The notes beneath the pieces are model-generated. The model saw only the letters and a list, made by a program, of their open reading frames with translations, was not told where the DNA came from and did no database searches. The position numbers and the translations under genes were made by a program. A DNA stretch of 38,690 nucleotides from Herpetosiphon giganteus (GTDB taxonomy: Bacteria; Chloroflexota; Chloroflexia; Chloroflexales; Herpetosiphonaceae), in NCBI RefSeq assembly GCF_016907925.1, contig NZ_JAFBCZ010000044.1, forward strand, positions 1 through 38,690, written 5' to 3'. Positions within the stretch are counted from its first letter, which is position 1. The number at the start of each line of letters is the position of its first letter. Below, one piece after another: positions 8,158 to 16,291 of the stretch.

Positions 8158-8164
8158 GATAATC

Positions 8165-8734
8165 CTAGCTGCGGGCGGCTTTGGCTTGGCGCATCGTTTC
8201 GTGAAACTGCTCAACGTGATCGTTGGTATGTTTCAAGCCAAGGAAGTAGCGGCCATGGGCGTTGAGCGGCCCCCACCCCTCGTAGATCACTTGGCTAATT
8301 TCAAGATGCGGCTGGTCGGGCCAAGCATCGAGCATACTGAGGCACATGCGGCGGCTTTCTTCCAGTCGTTGGCGGGCTTGCTCAACGGTTTGCAAATCCT
8401 GCCATGGCATTTCATAGCGCAAGCGTTCGCTGGGCAAAATACCCGAAGCCATCGCCAAAGATGTCAAGGCTGCCTCTTCGTTGCCAGCGGTGATATGGCA
8501 AATCAAATGCCCAAACGTCCAAGCCATATCCCGTTCTTCCTCAGAAGCCCCAGGATCGTTCGCCTTGGGATCGGATGGAACGAAAACAATATCAGCGTCA
8601 ACTGCATCAGTTAATAAACTCAGCAGGTCGCCAATCATCTCATCGGTTGCATCCCACAGATCTTGCTTGCTTAGGCTGGCCCCAAGCTCGCCCAAGGTTT
8701 GGTTACCGTCCTTCAATAGCGTAAAATCGATCAT
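8165..8734 (-). CDS. DinB-like / YfiT-type metal-binding four-helix protein
   Basis: This 189-aa protein looks like a member of the DinB superfamily. Candidate metal ligands are the His in HLICHITAGNEEAA and an HxxxH near the C-terminus (LKHTNDHVEQF). DinB-like proteins are often thiol-dependent transferases or proteins of unknown role. The ATG at 8734 gives MIDFTLL with AGGAG-like bases just upstream. It is followed on the same strand by the ABC exporter pair, about 300 bp away, so co-transcription is doubtful. The family call is moderately sure and the reaction is unknown. Confidence 0.7.
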   Translation of the reverse strand: MIDFTLLKDGNQTLGELGASLSKQDLWDATDEMIGDLLSLLTDAVDADIVFVPSDPKANDPGASEEERDMAWTFGHLICHITAGNEEAALTSLAMASGILPSERLRYEMPWQDLQTVEQARQRLEESRRMCLSMLDAWPDQPHLEISQVIYEGWGPLNAHGRYFLGLKHTNDHVEQFHETMRQAKAARS

Positions 8735-8956
8735 AACACACCACTCCTATACAGAGTTGAAACAGTATTAAGTGTACCCCAGCTTTCTCGCGAATTGGCA
8801 CGCCGTTACTCACGATTTTTGCCTAAGCATGTCGATAATCAAGCCAAATCAATGCTCCTGAGCCAGCATTTGCTCAAAATACTGGCTCATTGTATGGTTG
8901 TGCTGCATAATTCGCCCAAGGAAGCCACTGCTTCCTCTAGTTAATGGTACTGCTCA

Positions 8957-10123
8957 ATGCTGAGTTCTCCGCTCGAAGGCTTGTTGGTGCTCGACCTCTC
9001 ACGAGTGCTGGCAGGCCCGTATTGCACCATGATTCTTGGCGATCTAGGGGCCGATGTGATCAAAGTTGAAGCGCCGCAAGGTGATGATACTCGGCGCTGG
9101 GGGCCGCCCTTTGTTGCTGGCGAAAGCGCCTATTATTTGGCGGTCAATCGCAATAAACGCTCGTTGGTTGCCGACCTCAAAACCGCCGCCGATGCAGTAT
9201 TGATTCGCACCATTGCCAGCCAAGCAGATATCTTGGTCGAAAATTTCCGCCCGGGCACGCCCGAACGCTTTGGCTTGAGCTTAGCCAGTTTGCGGGCGCA
9301 AAATCCCCGTTTGATCACGCTGACAATTAGTGGAATGGGCGCAACTGGCCCTGAAGCAGAACTACCAGGCTACGATTTTATTGTGCAAGCAACCGCAGGC
9401 TTGATGAGCATCACGGGGCCTGCCGCTGGTGAGGCCAGCAAAGTTGGGGTGGCGGTCGTCGATTTAACCACCGGAATGTTGGCAAGCAACGCCATTTTGG
9501 CGGCCTTGTATGCTCGCGAACGCAGCGGGCTGGGCCAACATATTGATATTTCGTTGTTGGAATCACAGGTGGCTTGGCTGGCAAATGTTGGCAGCGCCTA
9601 CTTAATTACTGGCGAGGAGCCAACCCGCTATGGCAATGCGCACCCAACGATTGTGCCGTACCAAAGCTTTGAGGCCAGCGATGGTGCGTTTGCGCTGGCA
9701 GTTGGCAACGATCGCCAATGGCAAAGTTTATGCGCTGTTTTAGAACAACCAGCTTGGGCAGACGACCCACGTTTTAGCACCAACCCGCAGCGCGTGCAAC
9801 ACCGCAGCGAATTGGTAGCCTTGCTCAATCAACATTTTGGCCAAAAACCAAGTGCTGAATGGGTTAAATTGATTCAAGCAGCAGGGATTCCGGTTGGCGC
9901 TGTGCGCAGTGTTGGCCAAGTTTTGAACGATCCGCAGGTGTTGGCGCGTGAGATGGTGGTACAGGTAGAGCACCCAACGATTGGCGATTTAAAACTGTTG
10001 GGTATACCCTTTAAATTCTCAGCAACCCCCGCAAGTATCCGTTTGGCCCCACCATTACTAGGCCAACATACCCAAGAAATTCACCAGCAATTCCAACCAA
10101 AAGTACTATCAGAACCAGAGTAA
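8957..10123 (+). CDS. CoA transferase family III (CaiB/BaiF type)
   Basis: This 388-aa protein matches class III CoA transferases, which move CoA between organic acids through an aspartyl-CoA intermediate. The N-terminus has the family start LEGLLVLDLSRVLAGPYCTMILGDLGADVIKVE. VDLTTGM places D169 at the expected catalytic Asp. GYDFIVQATAGLMSITG, GEPTRYGN-like and GIPVGAV-type motifs are also present. The substrate cannot be inferred. The ATG at 8957 lacks a clear Shine-Dalgarno sequence, and a 7-bp hairpin (8919-8936) lies just upstream. The gene stands alone on its strand. Confidence 0.9.
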   Translation: MLSSPLEGLLVLDLSRVLAGPYCTMILGDLGADVIKVEAPQGDDTRRWGPPFVAGESAYYLAVNRNKRSLVADLKTAADAVLIRTIASQADILVENFRPGTPERFGLSLASLRAQNPRLITLTISGMGATGPEAELPGYDFIVQATAGLMSITGPAAGEASKVGVAVVDLTTGMLASNAILAALYARERSGLGQHIDISLLESQVAWLANVGSAYLITGEEPTRYGNAHPTIVPYQSFEASDGAFALAVGNDRQWQSLCAVLEQPAWADDPRFSTNPQRVQHRSELVALLNQHFGQKPSAEWVKLIQAAGIPVGAVRSVGQVLNDPQVLAREMVVQVEHPTIGDLKLLGIPFKFSATPASIRLAPPLLGQHTQEIHQQFQPKVLSEPE

Positions 10124-10467
10124 TTTAATTGCAACGCTGCTAGGAGTCTGCTAAAGTGGCAAGAAACAGGTGCTTGTGCTGCTGGAGCTTGCTGCAACTG
10201 CCTTTTCGTAGCCACTTGGAATTGAGTTCGTCAAATCCAGACATAATTATTAAATATTATTAATTATCATATCTTTAAGGCAAACAAGCATTGTTGATCA
10301 AGCCGATCAATCAATAATGAAAGCCAAATTTAGCATTGTTGCAACGGTTTAATGCTTGGATTTGAACGAACATTGATTAACATGCTAAATATAATTTTAG
10401 CCGTAATAGTGTAAGCAAGCAGCTTTATTTTTGATAATAAAGTTGCTTTTTTATTGATACTAGCTTG
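10124..10467 (+). other. A+T-rich gap ending in a terminator; possible long 3' UTR or small RNA
   Basis: This is the only long gap without the heptamer or palindromic repeats. It has several short inverted repeats (for example GCTAAA-TATAAT-TTTAGC near 10384-10401, and AAGTGGC near 10154 with GCCACTT near 10211) and ends in a clear intrinsic terminator, with a new promoter straight after. The terminator is about 300 bp from the CoA transferase stop, so it ends either a long 3' UTR or a separate RNA. No ORF is convincing. Confidence 0.4.
10418..10452 (+). terminator. Intrinsic terminator
   Basis: AGCAGCTTTATT (10418-10429) pairs with AATAAAGTTGCT (10436-10447) with one G-U pair across a 6-nt loop. 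It is followed by a run of six T (10447-10452). Confidence 0.8.
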
Positions 10468-10496
10468 TTGATAATTTGATTAAACTCTACTATACT
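10468..10496 (+). promoter_or_regulatory. Sigma-70-type promoter for the acyltransferase gene
   Basis: TTGATA (10468-10473) and TATACT (10491-10496) are spaced by 17 bp. Transcription would start near 10503, leaving an untranslated leader of about 137 nt. The 11-mer ATTGTTGCAAC occurs in that leader (10550-10560) and also upstream (10335-10345). Confidence 0.7.
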
Positions 10497-10639
10497 GGTT
10501 CGTATCAATCGCAACTTATGATCCTCACCTACCTATTAAAATCTGGAGTATTGTTGCAACTCTCTGGCAGTAATTCTAAGTAAACTGTTTTTAAGCGTGG
10601 GGATATAACAAGGCTGGCGAATTTTGCTGAGGAGGACTT

Positions 10640-11794
10640 ATGGAATATCTTAGGCAGCGCTTTGAGCTAGCCCGTGGCCTAGCAGGCACCAATCTGCGCT
10701 CCATGGAAGGCTTGCGGGGAATTGCAGTTTTTCTTGTGTTCTTAGTTCATTTTCGGAGTTCAATTCAAGCATGGTTGTTCAATGATAGCCCAACCGCAAT
10801 CGTTAATAATGCCTTTGGCATGGTTGGCAATACGGGTGTAGATTTATTTTTCGTGCTCAGTGGGTATTTAATCTATGCCTCGTTGATGAAACGCCAGCAA
10901 GCGTATGGTAGTTTTATTGGCCGACGCATTCGGCGTATTTATCCAACATTTTTCGTGATCTTCATGGCTTATCTTGGCTTATCGATTATTTTTCCTGCTG
11001 AAAGTAAGATTCCAAGCGGAATTGCTGCTGCAACGCTCTATTTCATTCAAAACTTACTCTTTTTGCCTGGAATGCTGCCGATTGAACCAATGATTACGGT
11101 GGCATGGTCGCTTAGCTACGAGGTTTTTTACTACCTCATTATGCCATTGATCGTGCTGGCAATTGGCTTGCGCGCTAAAACGCCCCAATGGCGGATCGGC
11201 TTCTTCAGCATTGTTGGGGTCATCCTGACCGCCATCTGTATTATTTGGCAAGGCCCGTTGAAGCTCGCTATGTTTATTGCTGGAATTTTGCTACATGAGT
11301 TGTTGGAGTCGAAGCGCAATTATACTCCTACAGCGTGGCTTGGCTTGCTTGGGTTGCTGGTTGGTACGTGCGCACCATTACTACCGCTCAGCGGCATGAT
11401 TGGCAACGCAATTCGCTTTAGCCTGATTTTTAGCGGCTTTTTGCTCGCATGCTGGCATTGTTTCAGCCAAGCTGAATCGTGGCTCAAACAAGCGCTTTCG
11501 TGGACTCCCTTGCGCTGGCTGGGCAATATGAGCTATTCCTACTATTTGGTTCATGGTTTGAGCTTGCATGCAGGCTTTATGCTGTTGCAAAAATTTATGC
11601 CCGCTACGCCGACAGGGGGCTGGTTCTTTTGGTTGATCTTGCCGCTGATGTTTGGGGTAACGCTGGTCAGCGGAGCGCTGTTGTTTGTTTTGGTTGAACA
11701 TCCAATGTCGTTGAAAAGCGCCAGCAAACCGGTTGTCGTAGAGGAAACTCGCGAGCCTGAAGTGCGGCCAACGCTCAACACAGACGCTGCCTAG
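10640..11794 (+). CDS. Membrane acyltransferase, family 3 (OafA/YrhL type)
   Basis: This 384-aa integral membrane protein has about ten hydrophobic segments. The family signature is at its N-terminus (RSMEGLRGIAVFLVFLVHF, holding the conserved R and catalytic H) and LFFVLSGYLI follows. Such enzymes O-acylate sugars of exopolysaccharide, O-antigen or other cell-surface molecules using acyl groups from the cytoplasm. GAGGAGG lies just before the ATG. The C-terminal 30 residues are polar and probably cytoplasmic. The acceptor is unknown. Confidence 0.9.
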   Translation: MEYLRQRFELARGLAGTNLRSMEGLRGIAVFLVFLVHFRSSIQAWLFNDSPTAIVNNAFGMVGNTGVDLFFVLSGYLIYASLMKRQQAYGSFIGRRIRRIYPTFFVIFMAYLGLSIIFPAESKIPSGIAAATLYFIQNLLFLPGMLPIEPMITVAWSLSYEVFYYLIMPLIVLAIGLRAKTPQWRIGFFSIVGVILTAICIIWQGPLKLAMFIAGILLHELLESKRNYTPTAWLGLLGLLVGTCAPLLPLSGMIGNAIRFSLIFSGFLLACWHCFSQAESWLKQALSWTPLRWLGNMSYSYYLVHGLSLHAGFMLLQKFMPATPTGGWFFWLILPLMFGVTLVSGALLFVLVEHPMSLKSASKPVVVEETREPEVRPTLNTDAA

Positions 11795-12128
11795 AGCAAA
11801 CCACGCCCATTTAAGTTTTGATCCACGAAGGGCACGAAGAGCACGAAGAACGATTAGGCTATTGGCTATTGGAATGTGGCTATCGGGAATTCGTTGAAAT
11901 TACCCCAAGTCAATAGCCAATAGCCTAATCTATCGCTCCCAATCCCCAATTTCTCTGCTCTATTTTGACTTTTGACTTTTGACTTCTGACTTCTGATTTT
12001 TGACTTCTGATTTTTGACCTTCATCCCTCATCCTTTCCTCTGTTCTCTGCTCTTCATCCTTCATACTTCATCCTTCATCCCTTCTTTAATGTGGTAGCAT
12101 ACAGATAGTTTAGTGGGGGATTGCAACT
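11795..12128. repeat. Mosaic short-repeat region with an eight-unit heptamer array
   Basis: 11820-11855 carries the CACGAAG-type 9-mers in the opposite orientation to other copies. 11855-11930 has GGCTATT/ATAGCCA heptamers. 11963-12018 is eight contiguous heptamers, TTTTGAC with variants TTCTGAC and TTCTGAT. 12020-12085 has TTCATCC/CTCATCC units. No gene is seen. The promoter of the next gene should lie after 12088 but is not clear. Confidence 0.85.
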
Positions 12129-12881
12129 GTGCGATTTGTACGTGCTCGACTCACAACTTTCGATGACCCGCATTATCGGGCGTTTGTTGAACAAATGACG
12201 ATTGCTCGTGAGAATCAGCGGGCAACTCGGCCACCGCGCCAGCGCGATTTGTTTGGCGGTGAGGCCGAACAGTTGCTGCGCGAATGGCTCACAGCGCAGG
12301 GTCAAGCGCTTTCCGAGCGCCGAATTCTCGAATACGACGAGCGCAGTGGTCGCCAAACTATTCGTAAATATCGTGAAATTGATGCCTTGGTGGAGGTTGG
12401 GCGCAGCGTGCATGTGTTTGAGGTCAAGGCCAGTCGTTCAGCGCATACCATTCGCAAAGCAGCAACCCAGCTCCACGACATTCGCGCAGCCCTGCAATTG
12501 ATTATTCCTCGGGTCTATACGACGTTGTTATTGGTCGATACTGGCATTCCTGATGCTGAGGCCGTTCAAGCATTGATGCGTAGCCCCGATGCACCGCATA
12601 CCCCACCACCAACCATCGCTGATATTATCGGCGATCAAAGTCGCTTCCACCTGATCGAACATCCTGAACAAGCCCAACAATGGCCAGATCAGATTAGCAT
12701 TCGGCGTTTTAGCCTTGAGCAATTAATTGCGATGGCTGGCGATCGCCCGTTGCATCTCGATTGGGCGCTTGATGACGATGAAGAAGTTCCTAGTCCGCCG
12801 CTGATCAATCGCCAGACTGTGGCTGATGATCCCGATGATGATACCGATAATCCATTTGCTGCGCTGCTTGGCGCATTATGA
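12129..12881 (+). CDS. Unknown protein with PD-(D/E)XK nuclease-like core
   Basis: This 250-aa protein has the arrangement of a PD-(D/E)XK fold: a helix with E45 (GGEAEQLLREWL), then D85 (REIDALVEV), then E98 and K100 (VHVFEVKAS), then a helix with Gln (KAATQLHDIRAAL). That fold occurs in nucleases and in catalytically dead relatives. The acidic C-terminus (DDDEEVP...DDPDDDTDNPFAALL) may be a protein-interaction tail. The GTG start follows GGGGGA by about eight bases. The next gene begins nine bases after the stop, so the two are probably co-transcribed. DNA cleavage is inferred from motif spacing only. Confidence 0.65.
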   Translation: MRFVRARLTTFDDPHYRAFVEQMTIARENQRATRPPRQRDLFGGEAEQLLREWLTAQGQALSERRILEYDERSGRQTIRKYREIDALVEVGRSVHVFEVKASRSAHTIRKAATQLHDIRAALQLIIPRVYTTLLLVDTGIPDAEAVQALMRSPDAPHTPPPTIADIIGDQSRFHLIEHPEQAQQWPDQISIRRFSLEQLIAMAGDRPLHLDWALDDDEEVPSPPLINRQTVADDPDDDTDNPFAALLGAL

Positions 12882-12890
12882 GGTATAACT

Positions 12891-13568
12891 GTGTCCGCCC
12901 TCTACGATTCGACGGTCGAAGCCGACCGTATCGCTGCCACAACCAGCTATCCGCCAGCACCATGGGTCATGCAAGGAACATGGGTTTGGTGTGTGCATCC
13001 AGTCAAACGCAACGCCGTCGCCGACTTGCTGCCAGCGCCGCTTAAGCCACTCTGGCTGCCAGCAGGCCGCAGTTTGGGATTTTCGTTGGTTGGTCAATAT
13101 GGCAGCGGCTCGACCTTGCACTATGGCGAGGCTGCCTGTGGCTTGGTGCTGAAACTTGGCCCGCGTCCTGCGATTTGGATTCATGGCCTCGTCGTCGATT
13201 TGGATGAATCGGTGGCTGGCGGACGCAACATTTGGCACTTGCCCAAAGAATTAGCCCGCATTTCATGGACGAATCCCAGCCGCGATCGGATTAGCGCCGA
13301 TCAACAAGGCCGCTTGCTGCTCAGCTTCGAAGGCATTCCCAAGAAAATCAATGGCTTTAATGTGGGCCTGAATTTCGATGTGCTGGTTGTGCACGAGCAA
13401 GAACTGTATCGAATTCCGGCGCGCTTTGCTGGCACAGTCGGCATCACCCGTAAAATTCGGCCCTTCTTTCCGGCCAGTGGCGCGTGGGCCAAATTTGGCG
13501 TTTCAGGCTATTCGATCTCTGGGTTAGGCAATGGCCGTGGCGATTTTGGCAAATTGCTAAAGGTATAA
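12891..13568 (+). CDS. Acetoacetate decarboxylase-like protein
   Basis: This 225-aa protein resembles the acetoacetate decarboxylase superfamily. PPAPW near residue 21, YGE near 80, VVDLDESVAGGRNIWHLPKELA (about 101-122) and the late GF/VGLNF segment fit that beta-cone fold. K119 in PKELA is the likely Schiff-base lysine; the neighbouring position, a second Lys in true acetoacetate decarboxylases, is Glu here, so another keto-acid substrate or a non-decarboxylase role is likely. The GTG start is nine bases after the preceding stop, and a strong terminator follows, so the pair forms a two-gene unit. Confidence 0.7.
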   Translation: MSALYDSTVEADRIAATTSYPPAPWVMQGTWVWCVHPVKRNAVADLLPAPLKPLWLPAGRSLGFSLVGQYGSGSTLHYGEAACGLVLKLGPRPAIWIHGLVVDLDESVAGGRNIWHLPKELARISWTNPSRDRISADQQGRLLLSFEGIPKKINGFNVGLNFDVLVVHEQELYRIPARFAGTVGITRKIRPFFPASGAWAKFGVSGYSISGLGNGRGDFGKLLKV

Positions 13569-13582
13569 ATTTTCTAGGCTTG

Positions 13583-13614
13583 AGCCGACTAGCAGAGCAG
13601 GCTAGTCGGCTTTT
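13583..13614 (+). terminator. Intrinsic terminator of the nuclease-like / decarboxylase-like pair
   Basis: AGCCGACTAGC pairs perfectly with GCTAGTCGGCT across a 7-nt loop and is followed by TTTT. Confidence 0.85.
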
Positions 13615-13642
13615 ACCATGGTCAGCAAAGATGCGGTATAAT
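13613..13642 (+). promoter_or_regulatory. Probable uvrC promoter
   Basis: A perfect TATAAT (13637-13642) sits 19 bases before the uvrC start. The best -35 is TTACCA (13613-13618) at 18-bp spacing, which is weak and overlaps the terminator tail. Confidence 0.5.
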
Positions 13643-13660
13643 TAGCACAGAGGTGCGAAA

Positions 13661-15586
13661 ATGCCAGATTTATCCCATACCAATATTGCCAATCATGCGC
13701 TGTTTGAAGAGCGCTTGCGCAACTTGCCGCTCGCCCCAGGCGTGTATATCTATCGCGATCAAGCCAATACGATCATTTACGTGGGCAAATCCAAAAGCCT
13801 GCGCGATCGGGTGCGCTCGTATTTTGGTGCGCCACGCGGCCTGACCAGCAAAACCCGCCGTTTGGTGCAAAATATTGCCGATTTTGAATTTATTACCACC
13901 GACACCGAGCTAGAAGCCTTGCTTTTAGAAATGAATCTGATCAAAAAGCATCGCCCACGCTACAATGTGTTGCTCAAAGATGATAAAAGTTATCCCTATA
14001 TTAAAATTACCAAGGAAGAATGGCCACGAGTGCTGCGCGTGCGCAAAGTGATCGAAGATGGTGGCATTTATTTTGGGCCATTTGCCAAAGCCAGCAGCGT
14101 TTATGCAACAATTGAATTATTAAATAAATTATTTGCGTTTCGCTTATGTAACGATGATATGTTTAAAAAGCATGCCCGAATGAACCGAGCTTGTATGTAT
14201 TATGATATTAAACGCTGTCTTGGGCCATGTGCCAATAATTGTACAAGTGAAGAATATAGTACAGCGATTAATCAAGTGCGCTTATTTTTAAGTGGCAAGC
14301 CCGAAGCAATTTTGCGCGATCTGAAAGTAAAAATGAACCAAGCTGCCGAAGATTTGCAATTCGAGCGCGCGGCCTATGTGCGCGACCAAATTAAGGCAGT
14401 TGAGCGGGTAATGGAACGCCAAAAAGTGCTCAATACCGCCGCCAGCGACCAAGATGTGATTGCCTTTGCCCGCGATGAAGGCAAAGCAGTCGTCCAAGTT
14501 TTCTATATTCGCGGTGGCAAACTGATTGGATCGGAGCCGTTTACCCTGCAAGGCACCGAGGAAGAACATCCAGAAGCCTTGATGAGTTCATTTTTAACCC
14601 AATTTTATGATGCAGCCGCCGATATTCCGCCCAATATTCTGTTGCCCGATTATCCCGAAGAAACCCAAATTATCGAGCAATGGCTGGAAAGCAAGGGCGG
14701 GCACAAGGTCAGTTTGCAAGTGCCACGGCGCGGCGATAAAAAAGATTTGGTTGATTTGGCGGCCCGCAACGCCAGCCAAACCCTCGATCAACTGCGCTTG
14801 CAATGGCTCAACGCCGAACAACGGGCAACGGCTGGGTTAAGCCAATTGCGCGATGTCTTGAATTTGGCCGAATTGCCGCAACGCATCGAATGCTACGACA
14901 TTTCCAATACCCAAGGCACCAATTCGGTGGGGAGTATGGTGGTGTTCGAACAGGGCGAGCCAGCCAAAAAGCACTATCGCCGCTTCAAAATCAAAACCGT
15001 CGAAGGCGCAAACGATGTGGCCTCGCTCAGCGAAGTGCTGCAACGCCGCTTTGCCCGCGCCGATGATACGGGTCAAAGCGCCGATCCAGAGCCAGCAGAG
15101 CAAGCAAGCGCCGAGCAAAGTAGCAACGACGAAACTTGGACAGTCCTACCTGATCTGATTTTGATCGATGGTGGGATTGGCCAAGTGAATGCAGCCGCCA
15201 AAACCTTGGCCGCAGCAGGCTTCGAGCATATTCCAGTGGTTGGCTTGGTCAAGGGCGATACCAAAGGCCACTTGCCGTTTGGCTTGGTCAAGCCAGGTCA
15301 GCGTGTGCCAATCGCCTTTGCCCAAAACGATCCTGGCTTGCATCTTGTACAGCGGATCGATGAAGAAGCTCACCGGTTTGCGATTAGCTATCACCGCAAG
15401 TTGCGCACGAAAGGCATGCTGCGCTCGACGATGGAAGATATTCCAGGCATCGGCCCCAAACGCAAAAAGGCCTTGATCAACGCCTTTGGCTCGCTCGATG
15501 GCATTCGCAATGCCAGCATCGAGGAGCTAGCCGCCGTGCCCGGCATGACCCGCAAAGCCGCCGAGGAGATCAAAGGGCTGTTGTAG
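13661..15586 (+). CDS. uvrC: Excinuclease ABC subunit C
   Basis: UvrC makes both incisions in nucleotide excision repair. The 641-aa protein has the GIY-YIG domain (GVYIYRDQANTIIYVGKSKSLRDRV, about 26-50), a UVR/UvrB-binding segment (about 205-245, AAEDLQFERAAYVRDQI), the RNase H-like second nuclease domain (ECYDISNTQGT, LPDLILIDGG) and C-terminal helix-hairpin-helix repeats (DIPGIGPKRKKAL, VPGMTRKAAEEI). An Ala/Glu/Gln/Ser-rich stretch of about 30 residues near 466-495 interrupts the second nuclease domain just before LPDLILIDGG; this point is shorter in most UvrC proteins. AGAGGTG precedes the ATG. A heptamer repeat tract starts right after the TAG stop. Confidence 0.97.
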   Translation: MPDLSHTNIANHALFEERLRNLPLAPGVYIYRDQANTIIYVGKSKSLRDRVRSYFGAPRGLTSKTRRLVQNIADFEFITTDTELEALLLEMNLIKKHRPRYNVLLKDDKSYPYIKITKEEWPRVLRVRKVIEDGGIYFGPFAKASSVYATIELLNKLFAFRLCNDDMFKKHARMNRACMYYDIKRCLGPCANNCTSEEYSTAINQVRLFLSGKPEAILRDLKVKMNQAAEDLQFERAAYVRDQIKAVERVMERQKVLNTAASDQDVIAFARDEGKAVVQVFYIRGGKLIGSEPFTLQGTEEEHPEALMSSFLTQFYDAAADIPPNILLPDYPEETQIIEQWLESKGGHKVSLQVPRRGDKKDLVDLAARNASQTLDQLRLQWLNAEQRATAGLSQLRDVLNLAELPQRIECYDISNTQGTNSVGSMVVFEQGEPAKKHYRRFKIKTVEGANDVASLSEVLQRRFARADDTGQSADPEPAEQASAEQSSNDETWTVLPDLILIDGGIGQVNAAAKTLAAAGFEHIPVVGLVKGDTKGHLPFGLVKPGQRVPIAFAQNDPGLHLVQRIDEEAHRFAISYHRKLRTKGMLRSTMEDIPGIGPKRKKALINAFGSLDGIRNASIEELAAVPGMTRKAAEEIKGLL

Positions 15587-16107
15587 AAGGATGAAGGATG
15601 AAGGATGAGGGATGAAGGCAAAAATCAAAAGTCAGAAGTCAAAATTTAACGCAGAGGCGCAGAGAAACCAAAGGATGAAGGCAGAACATAGAGCATAGAA
15701 CATAGAGCATTCAACCGAGAGGCGCAGAGAAACCAAAGGATGAGGAATGAAAGCAAAAGTCAGAAGTAAAAAAAAGAGGGGAGCGAAAATTTAACGCAGC
15801 GGCGCAGAGGGACATGAGGGGGCAGGATTCAGGGATGAGGGGTCAGAAAATGTAATGGCAAAACAGAAAGCGGATTGGATCTAGGATTGGATCTAGTAGA
15901 ATAATCAAAATAATCTGTGCAATCTGTGGCGAAAAAAAAATACTCATTCGTGCAATTCGTGGCGAAAAAAGCTTCGTAGTTGCTCGTCCTTCGTGCTCTT
16001 CGTGTCCTTCGTGGATCAAAACCAGCCCCAATGCAGATCGTATGCTCTATGTTCTATGCTCTCGCTTGCAAGCGTAACAATTTTGCAACAAACGCAGCAT
16101 CGTAGCT
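15587..16107. repeat. Long mosaic short-repeat region after uvrC
   Basis: No gene is seen. From the uvrC stop onward: GGATGAA/GGATGAG heptamers (15590-15617), AAAAGTC/AGAAGTC heptamers (15625-15645), TTTAACGCAGAGGCGCAGAGAAA (15646-15668), AACATAG/AGCATAG heptamers (15684-15711), a second and third CGCAGAG module (15715-15815), AATCTGTGC/AATCTGTGG and ATTCGTGCAATTCGTGG pairs (15910-15965), a TTCGTG 9-mer tract ending GGATC (15984-16017) and CTATGTT heptamers (16040-16062). It contains almost every repeat type in the window. Confidence 0.85.
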
Positions 16108-16136
16108 TTGACAACAGCCAAGCCATGGTGTATCAT
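16108..16136 (+). promoter_or_regulatory. Promoter of tRNA-Pro
   Basis: Consensus TTGACA (16108-16113) and TATCAT (16131-16136) are spaced by 17 bp, giving a start just before the tRNA at 16148. Confidence 0.82.
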
Positions 16137-16147
16137 CTTAGCGTTGT

Positions 16148-16225
<78 letters not shown>

Positions 16226-16226
16226 C

Positions 16227-16252
16227 AATCACCGTTTTGGCGGTGATTTTTT
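16227..16252 (+). terminator. Terminator of tRNA-Pro
   Basis: AATCACCG pairs with CGGTGATT across a 6-nt loop and runs into six T. Confidence 0.85.
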
Positions 16253-16291
16253 GTTTTTAGGCTTTTGACAAGCCTGCACCGCTGGTTGATA

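Larger units (their letters stand above)
7863..8164. other. Gap with strong hairpin and half palindromic repeat
   Basis: No gene is seen in this 302-bp gap between two minus-strand genes. The part near 7900-7935 is A+T-rich and contains a minus-strand TATACT (complement of 7907-7912), a plausible -10 box for the ABC gene, although no good -35 is visible. A perfect hairpin (7986-8026) and half of the palindromic element (8101-8157) follow. Confidence 0.5.

Noticed and set aside
8919-8936. Hairpin before the CoA transferase start as a riboswitch
   Set aside because: It is only a 7-bp stem with a 4-nt loop, with no conserved aptamer core; chance cannot be excluded.
12129-13568. A defence island built around the PD-(D/E)XK-like gene
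   Set aside because: No methyltransferase, helicase, toxin or integrase is next to it; the neighbours are an acyltransferase and uvrC. I kept it only as an odd pair.
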